Shown in pieces: positions 1-4,274 of a stretch of 7,957 nucleotides of DNA. The stretch is from positions 1 to 7,957 of the forward strand of contig JBAUHN010000411.1 in NCBI GenBank assembly GCA_049680295.1. The letters run 5' to 3'. The DNA comes from JBAUHN01 sp049680295 (GTDB lineage: Bacteria > Pseudomonadota > Alphaproteobacteria > Rhodobacterales > Rhodobacteraceae). Within the stretch, counting starts at the first letter, position 1. Each line of letters starts with the position of its first letter. Both the position numbers and the translations under genes were made by a program. Below the pieces are notes generated by a model. The model did no database searches, was not told the DNA's origin, and saw only the letters and a program-made list of their open reading frames with translations.

Positions 1-143
1 CCTCAATGTGGCGGGCCTATATTACTGATGGCGGAAAATCTAAGGGATTGGGATATTTTCCCAGCATAAATAGCGCAATATCAGCACGCGTTGCCGCTGA
101 AGTAAAATATGGGTATCACAAAAACCACGGCAGGTCGTCATGA
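1..143 (+). CDS. C-terminal end of an AP2-domain protein, probably an HNH homing endonuclease (5' partial)
   Basis: The frame starting at base 3 is open from the window edge to a TGA at 141-143, giving 46 visible residues. They contain WRAYI, a GGKSKGLGYF strand pair, an Ala-rich helix and the ending KYGYHKNHGR. This is the pattern of the AP2/ERF-like DNA-binding fold (W-R-A-x-I, G-K, LGYF, A-A helix, YG). In phage genomes that fold usually forms the C-terminal half of HNH homing endonucleases, which commonly end in a similar H-x-N-H-G-R. The HNH catalytic half would lie upstream of the window, so nuclease activity is inferred, not seen. The stop codon overlaps the next start as ATGA, so the gene is translationally linked to the replication genes. 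It could also be an AP2-only DNA-binding protein. Confidence 0.7.
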   Translation, partial: SMWRAYITDGGKSKGLGYFPSINSAISARVAAEVKYGYHKNHGRSS

Positions 144-379
144 GTCATGACGCTACAAATTGGGCCATTAAGCAGCGCGGATTAAAGCCCGCCGCAAAGG
201 TAGTTCTTTGGCATCTTTGCGACCGCTATCACCCCGACAACGGATGCTTTCCAAGCAAGGAAACGCTTGCCGCCAATGTTAACATGGACAGTGTTAAATC
301 TCTGGCCAAAAGCGTGACCAGCTGGACTGAGTTTAGGGACGCCATCGAAAGCTATGTGAGGGAGCACGGCAATGGCTGA
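140..379 (+). CDS. Short helix-turn-helix protein, likely truncated or chimeric
   Basis: This 79-aa protein begins SHDATNWAIKQRGLKPAAKVVLWHLCDRY and continues NGCFPSKETLAANVNMD. This is the first half of a winged-HTH domain (HTH_36 type) found at the N-terminus of many phage replication or regulatory proteins: first helix, linker CFPS, then the start of the next helix (L-A-x). In family members the recognition helix and wing normally follow (typically S-R-S-T-x-x-x-x-L). Here the sequence changes after about residue 50 to an unrelated stretch with SWTEFRDAIESYVREHG and stops. The neighbouring frames over this stretch do not restore the domain, so an internal deletion or fusion is more likely than a frameshift. 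The start forms ATGA with the preceding stop, and the end overlaps the DUF1376 gene by 8 bp. It may bind DNA weakly or be a relic. Confidence 0.7.
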   Translation: MSHDATNWAIKQRGLKPAAKVVLWHLCDRYHPDNGCFPSKETLAANVNMDSVKSLAKSVTSWTEFRDAIESYVREHGNG

Positions 380-1226
380 ATTCCCCTCATTACCTCTGTT
401 CACAGACGCCTACATTGGCGACACAGCGCACCTGACAAACGAAGAGCATGGCGTCTACATGCGATTGCTTATGTTTGCTTGGCGTTCACCCGCCTGTGCT
501 CTGCCCGTCGACGACAAGCGCCTCGCCTTGATGGTTGGTGTGACGCCTAAGAAGTGGGCGGGCCTGAAAGTCGTAATCATGGATTTTTGGGACAAAACGG
601 ACGCGGGCTGGCAGCAAGATCGACTAACTTTTGAACGCCAGCGCGTCAAGGTTTCGATGGACCAAAAGGTTGCCGCAGGGAAAGCATCTGCGCGGGCTAA
701 GTCACGGAAAACAAAGAAACCGCCCACAACGGCCGTTGCATCGCCCGAACCAACGGACGTTTCAACGGCTCGCCAACAACCAACTCCAACACCATATGAA
801 GTAGATAAATCTACTTCTTCTCAAGAGGCGGAAAATTATCAGAGATATTTAAAAGCGCACCCGAAGCCCGTCGATAGTGACGCTGGCGCTACATTTTTCT
901 CAGAGTTGATCATTGATGGTGAAGACCCTGAACGCATCATCGGTGCAGCAACGGCATACGCTGAGACCGTCAAGGGTTGGTCGGCAGAAGCCAAGGTGCA
1001 GCAATCGGATAACTTTTTGGACCCTGAGCGCGGCAAATGGAAATCTCACATTCCAAAGCAATCCAAGAAAGTATCCGACGCCGAGGTTTTGGATTTTTAT
1101 TCAAAGGTTGTGATCGAGAAGAAGCCCACAGCAGCATCAACGGTAAGCCCTCAAATGGCATGCCGCCTTCTGGCCGCAAAGCGGGTCACCACTGAACAAT
1201 TAACCGACGCAGGAGTTTCGACATGA
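372..1226 (+). CDS. DUF1376 (YdaU-type) phage replication protein
   Basis: This 284-aa protein has the DUF1376 domain at residues 4-95, with PSLPLFTDAYIGDTAHLTNEEHG, VYMRLLMFAWR, the W-A-G-L helix and FERQRVKVS. DUF1376 occurs in prophage replication modules (Rac YdaU) and is regarded as a DNA-binding replication or helicase-loading component. Its exact reaction is not established. A basic stretch (KASARAKSRKTKK, about 104-116) leads into a Thr/Pro/Gln-rich linker (about 117-150), then a second helical domain (about 151-284) with KGWSAEAKVQQSDNFLDPERGKW. That motif is common at the C-terminus of alphaproteobacterial phage replication proteins. AGGGAG at 359-364 lies 7 bases before the ATG. 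The gene overlaps its neighbours by 8 and 4 bp. The DNA encoding the linker carries origin-like repeats, annotated separately. Confidence 0.85.
   Translation: MAEFPSLPLFTDAYIGDTAHLTNEEHGVYMRLLMFAWRSPACALPVDDKRLALMVGVTPKKWAGLKVVIMDFWDKTDAGWQQDRLTFERQRVKVSMDQKVAAGKASARAKSRKTKKPPTTAVASPEPTDVSTARQQPTPTPYEVDKSTSSQEAENYQRYLKAHPKPVDSDAGATFFSELIIDGEDPERIIGAATAYAETVKGWSAEAKVQQSDNFLDPERGKWKSHIPKQSKKVSDAEVLDFYSKVVIEKKPTAASTVSPQMACRLLAAKRVTTEQLTDAGVST
727..770 (+). repeat. CAACGG repeat cluster inside the DUF1376 gene (possible iterons)
   Basis: CAACGG starts at 727, 751 and 763. The first copy is the centre of a perfect 12-bp palindrome (CAACGGCCGTTG, 727-738), and the second reads CAACGGACGTTT. The copies sit in the Thr/Pro-rich linker of the protein, where coding constraint is relaxed. 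Start-to-start spacings are 24 and 12 bp. The hexamer also occurs elsewhere in the window (for example at 949 and 1138), so only the local clustering and the palindrome are notable. Confidence 0.4.
798..817. repeat. Perfect 9-bp inverted repeat in linker DNA, start of an AT-rich tract
   Basis: GAAGTAGAT (798-806), a two-base spacer AA, and ATCTACTTC (809-817) are exact reverse complements. They encode residues 143-149 of the DUF1376 protein. The dyad begins an AT-rich tract: by hand count, bases 798-857 are 20/60 G+C, whereas bases 721-780 are 38/60. Repeats followed by AT-rich DNA within a replication gene is the arrangement of the lambda origin in gene O. The role as an initiator site or unwinding element is inferred. 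Confidence 0.5.
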
Positions 1227-1552
1227 CCCCAGACATAGACATCACCACCGAGGACATGTCGCTGATTTGCGGCGTTGCCCTCCAGCACTTGAGCCGGTCG
1301 CGCAAAATCATCAACGCGGTGTCCGAGGCCACTGGCGTAACGAAGGGTGAGCTACTTGGCCCTAGCCGATTGCGCCGGATTTCGTGGGCGCGCCAATTCG
1401 CGATGTGGAAAATCAGCAAGGAAACGAACATGAACGACACGCAGGTCGGTCGGCTTTTCAACAAGCATCACACAACGGTTCTGCACGCCCGCCGTGCAAT
1501 CGAAAAACGTCGCCAGGCGGCGAACATGAAGGGAAAATCATGCAAATCTTAA
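1223..1552 (+). CDS. Stand-alone DnaA domain IV-like DNA-binding protein
   Basis: This 109-aa protein matches the C-terminal DNA-binding domain of DnaA without the AAA+ ATPase. Residues 38-95 follow that domain in order: GVTKGELLGPSRLRRISWARQFAMW (basic loop and first helices), ISKETNMNDTQVGRLF, then the DnaA signature NKHHTTVLHARRAIEKR, equivalent to GGRDHTTVLHACRKIEQ in E. coli. The Asp of the RDHTTV signature, one of the base-reading residues in E. coli DnaA, is His82 here, so sequence preference may differ from the TTATNCACA box. With no ATPase it cannot form a DnaA filament. It may act as a phage origin-binding protein, a competitor of host DnaA, or a transcription regulator. AGGAG (1211-1215) lies 7 bases before the ATG. 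The start forms ATGA with the DUF1376 stop, and the 3' end overlaps ssb by 13 bp. Confidence 0.85.
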   Translation: MTPDIDITTEDMSLICGVALQHLSRSRKIINAVSEATGVTKGELLGPSRLRRISWARQFAMWKISKETNMNDTQVGRLFNKHHTTVLHARRAIEKRRQAANMKGKSCKS

Positions 1553-1923
1553 TTATCGCCGGAAACTGCGGCAAGGACGCTGTGCTGCGTCGCACCCAAA
1601 GCGGAGATGCCGTGCTTGGGTTCTCACTCGCCATCGACAACGGAAAGGACAAAGATGGCAACAAGCGTGAGACAACATGGGTAGAGTGTTCGGTATGGGG
1701 CAAGCGGGCGGAAAGCCTTGAGCGGTATATCACCAAAGGCACCAAACTCACCCTTACGGGACGTCCGACGGTTCGCGCTCACGAAGGTAAAGCATACCTC
1801 GGGTTGAGCGTTAACGACCTGACATTCATGGGTGGCGGTTCCGACAGTTTAAGCCATTCTCAGCAATCCGACAGCGGGGCAGGTGAACCGTCTCGCGATA
1901 TGGACTCACAGATACCTTTTTGA
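1540..1923 (+). CDS. ssb: Single-stranded DNA-binding protein
   Basis: This 127-aa protein is a bacterial or phage-type SSB that coats single-stranded DNA during replication and recombination. The OB-fold spans about residues 1-97. It begins MQILIIAGNCGKDAVLRRTQSGDAVLGFSLAID and contains ETTWVECSVWGKRAESLERYI and KGTKLTLTGRP, all characteristic SSB blocks. A short Ser/Gln/Gly-rich tail leads to the acidic tip DMDSQIPF (120-127), the hydrophobic Ile-Pro-Phe end through which SSBs bind partner proteins. The protein is shorter than E. coli SSB (178 aa) because the tail is short. The in-frame ATG at 1384 would add 52 unrelated residues inside the previous gene. The ATG at 1540 is preferred because AAGGGA lies just upstream and the protein then begins at the fold. 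Confidence 0.93.
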   Translation: MQILIIAGNCGKDAVLRRTQSGDAVLGFSLAIDNGKDKDGNKRETTWVECSVWGKRAESLERYITKGTKLTLTGRPTVRAHEGKAYLGLSVNDLTFMGGGSDSLSHSQQSDSGAGEPSRDMDSQIPF

Positions 1924-1954
1924 TGACGACCTAAACCAAGGCGGGGGATACAAG

Positions 1955-2110
1955 ATGAAAGACACACCAAGAATAACCACAGTCAACGTCTATGTTGACG
2001 AGTGCAAGGCTCTCATCGAATTGGGCTATAGCCCTGCCGACCTGGCTGAATTGGGGTTTGCCGACGCAATCATCCAGCAGGCCGTGCGTGAAGCTATGGA
2101 GGGCGAATAG
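1955..2110 (+). CDS. Small hypothetical protein (51 aa)
   Basis: I do not recognise this protein. It starts at ATG 1955 behind a purine-rich GGCGGGGG at 1940-1947, giving 51 residues. The sequence has a short polar N-terminus (MKDTPRITTVNVYV), followed by what looks like two or three amphipathic helices: DECKALIELGYS, PADLAELGF and ADAIIQQAVREAMEGE. This is a compact acidic helical mini-protein, loosely like a UBA-type helical bundle. A longer in-frame start at 1883 lies inside ssb and is less likely. The stop at 2110 directly abuts the next ATG, so the two genes are probably co-translated. Its function is unknown; its position suggests an accessory replication or early phage factor. Confidence 0.6.
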   Translation: MKDTPRITTVNVYVDECKALIELGYSPADLAELGFADAIIQQAVREAMEGE

Positions 2111-2287
2111 ATGGGTGAATTTGACCTACTGTCAATCGCATTAGGTGCAGCAATCATGTTTGCTCTGGGTGCTTGGTTGGTCGCAAGGGCATTCTTGAAT
2201 GCGAGTACGCTTTTGACGCGCGCGCTCGACATCCAGCACGAAGTTGAAAAGCTCCTGGATGAAGACGCGCAGAAGGAACAAGAGTGA
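2111..2287 (+). CDS. Small single-pass membrane protein (58 aa)
   Basis: The ATG at 2111 follows the previous stop directly and has a strong ribosome site, GGAGGG at 2098-2103, 7 bases upstream. The 58-aa product has a short acidic N-terminus (MGEFD) and one hydrophobic segment at about residues 6-27 (LLSIALGAAIMFALGAWLVA), followed by Arg26. A charged amphipathic helix follows, rich in Glu, Asp and Lys (residues about 38-58). It is therefore predicted to sit in the inner membrane with a cytoplasmic charged tail; the orientation is inferred from the basic residues after the hydrophobic segment. I do not recognise a family. Single-pass holins and spanin components are possible, but lysis genes usually sit elsewhere and no endolysin is adjacent. 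It overlaps the next gene by one base (TGATG). Confidence 0.65.
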   Translation: MGEFDLLSIALGAAIMFALGAWLVARAFLNASTLLTRALDIQHEVEKLLDEDAQKEQE

Positions 2288-2496
2288 TGGGCGGCATGAC
2301 GCAAGACGGTCTGTACCGTATGTCGGGACAACGCGACCTTGCCAAAGACGAAGAAATTTCGCGACTGCGGGTGACGATACTGGATGCGCTTGCGTGTCTG
2401 GACGCCTCACTGTTCACCAACGCAGAACACTCACAGGCAAAATCCATTCTGCGAAACGTCGCCCCAGAAACGCAATCAACCCCAAAGGGCGGGTAA
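2287..2496 (+). CDS. Small hypothetical protein (69 aa)
   Basis: I do not recognise this protein. The ATG at 2287 shares its A with the preceding TGA. AAGGA at 2273-2277 lies 9 bases upstream, so translational coupling is likely; a GTG at 2284 would add one residue. The 69-aa product has a polar N-terminus (MGGMTQDGLYRMSGQRDLAKD), then a helical stretch EEISRLRVTILDALACLDASL with heptad-like Ile, Leu and Val spacing (about residues 22-42). A second helix (about 44-58) and a disordered Pro/Gly tail follow. This fits a small coiled-coil or dimerising phage protein. Another reading frame is open across the same DNA, but it lacks a ribosome site and has a basic, low-complexity composition typical of a shadow frame. 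Confidence 0.6.
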   Translation: MGGMTQDGLYRMSGQRDLAKDEEISRLRVTILDALACLDASLFTNAEHSQAKSILRNVAPETQSTPKGG

Positions 2497-2556
2497 CCCC
2501 TAGCAAAACACAAAGAACGCACTCCACAAGGCTGAAATCAAGCGAGAGAGCATAAA

Positions 2557-3084
2557 ATGAGCAGTAAACTCCAGCGCAAGGGCAGGCCACGCAAACGCAA
2601 GGGCGTGTCACTGCCTCCACCACTCGGCGGGGACCACGGAACCGGCACACCGGCGGCAAATGCGGGAACTGTGGTTAAGCCCATAGACGGCAAGAACCCC
2701 AACAATCTGGGGCGGCGTGTTAGAGAGTCTCAATTGGAAATTTACTATAAAAAGGGGCTGCTCACAAAGGATCATTTGAACGCAGGAATGCTTCTTTTGT
2801 GCGCCTTTGAGGCGACCCAAGGAGGGTCTCCGGCCATCAAGAAGGTCAACGTAGACCACAGCCCTAAACCGGATCACGCCATTGAAATTATGCTGAAGCG
2901 TATCGGCGGATACAGCGCCATAATGAAGCACGTTCCCAAGACATCAAGATCAATTATATCAAGGGTTGCAGTGCATGATCTTCCAATCGAATCCCATCAA
3001 AAAGGCGATTTGCAATGCCTAAACGAAATGGCTAAACTGTTGGTAGGCCTTGATAAAATGGTGGAGAGCATGAATGCGAACTAA
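2557..3084 (+). CDS. Hypothetical phage protein with basic N-terminus, possible regulator
   Basis: This 175-aa protein follows a 60-bp gap and has a purine-rich ribosome site (GAGAGAG, 2544-2550). Residues 1-20 are highly basic (KLQRKGRPRKRKG), residues 20-50 are a Pro/Gly-rich, probably disordered stretch, and residues 50-175 look helical, with NNLGRRVRESQLEIYYKKGLLTKDHLNAG, an aromatic helix CAFEA, IEIMLKRIGGYSAIMKHVPKTSRSIISRVAVHD and a C-terminal helix. The order (short helix, HLNAG, FEA, then a compact C-terminal helical domain) recalls small alphaproteobacterial phage proteins of the DUF6456 type between the replication and terminase genes, but I cannot confirm this. The basic N-terminus and position would suit a nucleic-acid-binding late regulator, which is an inference. 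It overlaps the next gene by 11 bp. Confidence 0.75.
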   Translation: MSSKLQRKGRPRKRKGVSLPPPLGGDHGTGTPAANAGTVVKPIDGKNPNNLGRRVRESQLEIYYKKGLLTKDHLNAGMLLLCAFEATQGGSPAIKKVNVDHSPKPDHAIEIMLKRIGGYSAIMKHVPKTSRSIISRVAVHDLPIESHQKGDLQCLNEMAKLLVGLDKMVESMNAN

Positions 3085-3664
3085 AACCCTGACACGCCAC
3101 GACGCGCAAAAGGAATACGGGCCACGTTTCGTTGAGATAATGATGAAAGACGAAAAAAGCATCGTTATGACGGATAAGCAATTGAATCTGGCTAAGCGGT
3201 GGAAATTATTATACGAGGGACACTTCTCGCCGTTTAGTTACGATTACGTTTATGTCATATCAAACGACAAGGGATCGACAAAAGTCGGCACAACGAGCCT
3301 ACCACGATCACGGTTCAATCAACTCCAAAGCGGCAGTCCAGACGACCTGTATCTAGATCATGCTATTGTCTTGCGTAAGGGCGCGGGGAGAAACCTCGAA
3401 AAAACTGCGCACCGGAAGCTTGCTGCCGCTGGCCTCCATAAGAGGGGCGAGTGGTTTTCTGGGAAAGATATACCCGATATTGTAGAAGAGATAGCCGATA
3501 CTCAATATCGAGATGTCACAATTGACTTGGAAGTTGCATGGAATGGTGCAGAACAAATGATGCCTTTAGCCAGAAAGATACTGGGAAAAACAACCAGAGA
3601 CGGGATTGACGCCGAGCAGCGCCGTTCTGAGTTTCTTTGGTTAGCCACAATACTTAGGGGATAA
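3074..3664 (+). CDS. GIY-YIG superfamily protein (T5orf172/MUG113-like)
   Basis: This 196-aa protein has an N-terminal helical extension (1-55), a GIY-YIG-type domain (about 56-131) and a C-terminal helical tail. The domain begins YDYVYVIS (58-63, the GIY-like strand) and continues with TKVGTT (69-74, equivalent to YIG), Arg80 in PRSRFNQLQSGSP (catalytic Arg position), Glu109 in NLEKTAHRKLAAAGL (catalytic Glu position) and GEWF (125-128). This order matches the T5orf172/MUG113 branch, small GIY-YIG relatives common in phages. DNA cleavage is plausible because the Arg and Glu are kept, but the role is unproven. The start has GGAG at 3063-3066 and overlaps the upstream gene. The DNA is AT-rich: 49/120 G+C over 3121-3240, against 35/60 over 7081-7140 in the portal gene, which suggests separate acquisition. 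Confidence 0.85.
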   Translation: MRTKTLTRHDAQKEYGPRFVEIMMKDEKSIVMTDKQLNLAKRWKLLYEGHFSPFSYDYVYVISNDKGSTKVGTTSLPRSRFNQLQSGSPDDLYLDHAIVLRKGAGRNLEKTAHRKLAAAGLHKRGEWFSGKDIPDIVEEIADTQYRDVTIDLEVAWNGAEQMMPLARKILGKTTRDGIDAEQRRSEFLWLATILRG

Positions 3665-3670
3665 TAGGCG

Positions 3671-3708
3671 TTGACACGCGGGACGTCCTGTGACAGATAT
3701 TCAATATC
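3671..3708 (+). promoter_or_regulatory. Candidate late promoter with overlapping operator-like dyad
   Basis: A perfect TTGACA (3671-3676) is followed after 19 bases by GATATT (3696-3701), four of six matches to TATAAT. The spacer is longer than the usual 17. GATATT is also the left arm of a 13-bp dyad, GATATT-C-AATATC (3696-3708), so a repressor bound there would cover the -10 element. An 8-bp palindrome GGACGTCC lies between the two boxes (3681-3688). The position directly after the GIY-YIG gene and before the packaging genes suits a module promoter. Confidence 0.3.
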
Positions 3709-3710
3709 GC

Positions 3711-3743
3711 AAGAGGCGTATCTGGAAACGGGTTGCGCCTTTT
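3711..3743 (+). terminator. Weak terminator-like stem-loop
   Basis: AAGAGGCG (3711-3718) can pair with CGCCTTTT (3736-3743): seven Watson-Crick pairs and one G-U, around a 17-base loop. The T-run is part of the stem and short, and the loop is long, so this is at best a weak intrinsic terminator or attenuator. It would lie just downstream of the candidate TTGACA promoter. Confidence 0.2.
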
Positions 3744-3847
3744 CTGCTTCCGAACAACACACCTCAATCCTTTCTCTGATAGTCTGCGTCGGCATGGCTT
3801 CAATACCCCGCGCGGTTGGCCGTGGCGCACAAAGGGGTTCGCTCACC

Positions 3848-3874
3848 TATAATTGTCTGGGTAGCCACCAGACA
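3848..3874 (+). promoter_or_regulatory. TATAAT box followed by perfect 7-bp inverted repeat
   Basis: A consensus TATAAT (3848-3853) is directly followed by TGTCTGG (3854-3860), a 7-base loop GTAGCCA and CCAGACA (3868-3874), an exact inverted repeat. No good -35 box lies 16-18 bases upstream of the TATAAT. The dyad sits where a transcript from this box would begin, about 65 bases before the DUF5681 gene. It could be an operator, an RNA hairpin in the leader, or a site bound by the terminase small subunit; the sequence alone does not decide. Confidence 0.4.
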
Positions 3875-3938
3875 TAACGGCCACAACATCAACAACCATT
3901 GGAGGCCAATACCCCGGCAACGGGACTGGACCGAATTT

Positions 3939-4274
3939 ATGGCAAACCCCAATCCATCACCAGCGACGCGCTTTAAGGAAGGTCAGTCCGGAAACCCAAA
4001 AGGCAAGACGCCAAGCCAGAGGGCAAATGAGATGGCTGCGGCAGAGATAGCCGCCGAAATGCGGCACAAAGCCCTTATCCGTATGCAGGAAAGAGCTTTA
4101 GCCGGTGAGGATGTGCTCGACATGATCGACGCAAACGCGCTCAAACTGTTCAAAGACAGCGAAGACAGAGCGCACGGAACGCCAACAGCAACAATCGCTG
4201 GTGACCCGGAGCGTCCATTGGCTTTCGGCGCTGTCGGGCTTGCGCCACTGACCGTTGATGACGCCAACGATTAA
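3939..4274 (+). CDS. DUF5681-domain protein, probable terminase small subunit
   Basis: This 111-aa protein carries the DUF5681 signature near its N-terminus, RFKEGQSGNPKGKTP (residues 11-25; family pattern F-K-x-G-Q-S-G-N-P-K-G). A long helical stretch follows (about 27-75, with SQRANEMAAAEIAAEMRHKALIRMQERAL), then an Asp/Leu-rich part and a flexible tail. DUF5681 proteins often precede phage large terminases and are thought to serve as the DNA-recognising small subunit. That is inferred here from position, since the gene overlaps the large terminase by 17 bp. ATG 3939 is chosen because the signature normally lies within the first 20 or so residues. Its ribosome site is weak; a strong GGAGG at 3901-3905 has no ordinary start codon at the right distance. 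A TTG start at 3816 would add 41 residues without family resemblance. Confidence 0.8.
   Translation: MANPNPSPATRFKEGQSGNPKGKTPSQRANEMAAAEIAAEMRHKALIRMQERALAGEDVLDMIDANALKLFKDSEDRAHGTPTATIAGDPERPLAFGAVGLAPLTVDDAND

Larger units (their letters stand above)
3665..3938. other. Non-coding control region before the packaging genes
   Basis: About 274 bp lie between the GIY-YIG gene stop and the DUF5681 gene start, the longest gene-free interval in the window. The open frame from TTG 3671 encodes a Cys/Ser-rich sequence without helix or domain pattern and has no ribosome site, so I do not call it. The region holds a TTGACA box, a 13-bp dyad, a weak stem followed by T residues, a TATAAT box, a hairpin-forming inverted repeat and two copies of CAATACCCCG (3801-3810 and 3907-3916). 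It probably carries the promoter or leader of the packaging operon and may carry the packaging recognition site. Confidence 0.6.

Noticed and set aside
1384..1539. Upstream in-frame start for ssb
   Set aside because: It would add 52 residues read from the wrong frame of the DnaA-like gene. The OB-fold begins exactly at ATG 1540, which has its own ribosome site.
2244..2555. 103-codon + strand frame overlapping the 58-aa and 69-aa genes
   Set aside because: The product is Arg/Thr-rich and low-complexity, starts without a ribosome site, and competes with two better-supported coupled genes.
2497..2556. 60-bp gap checked for a terminator or promoter
   Set aside because: I see no clear hairpin with a T-run and no paired -35/-10 boxes; only the ribosome site of the next gene is evident.
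3671..3877. 68-codon frame starting with TTG after the GIY-YIG gene
   Set aside because: No ribosome site, Cys/Ser-rich with no helix or domain pattern, and it lies on promoter-like elements.
3909..3911. ATA codon after the strong GGAGG at 3901-3905 as a start for the DUF5681 gene
   Set aside because: ATA is a very rare start and lies only three bases after GGAGG. ATG 3939 places the family motif at its normal N-terminal position.
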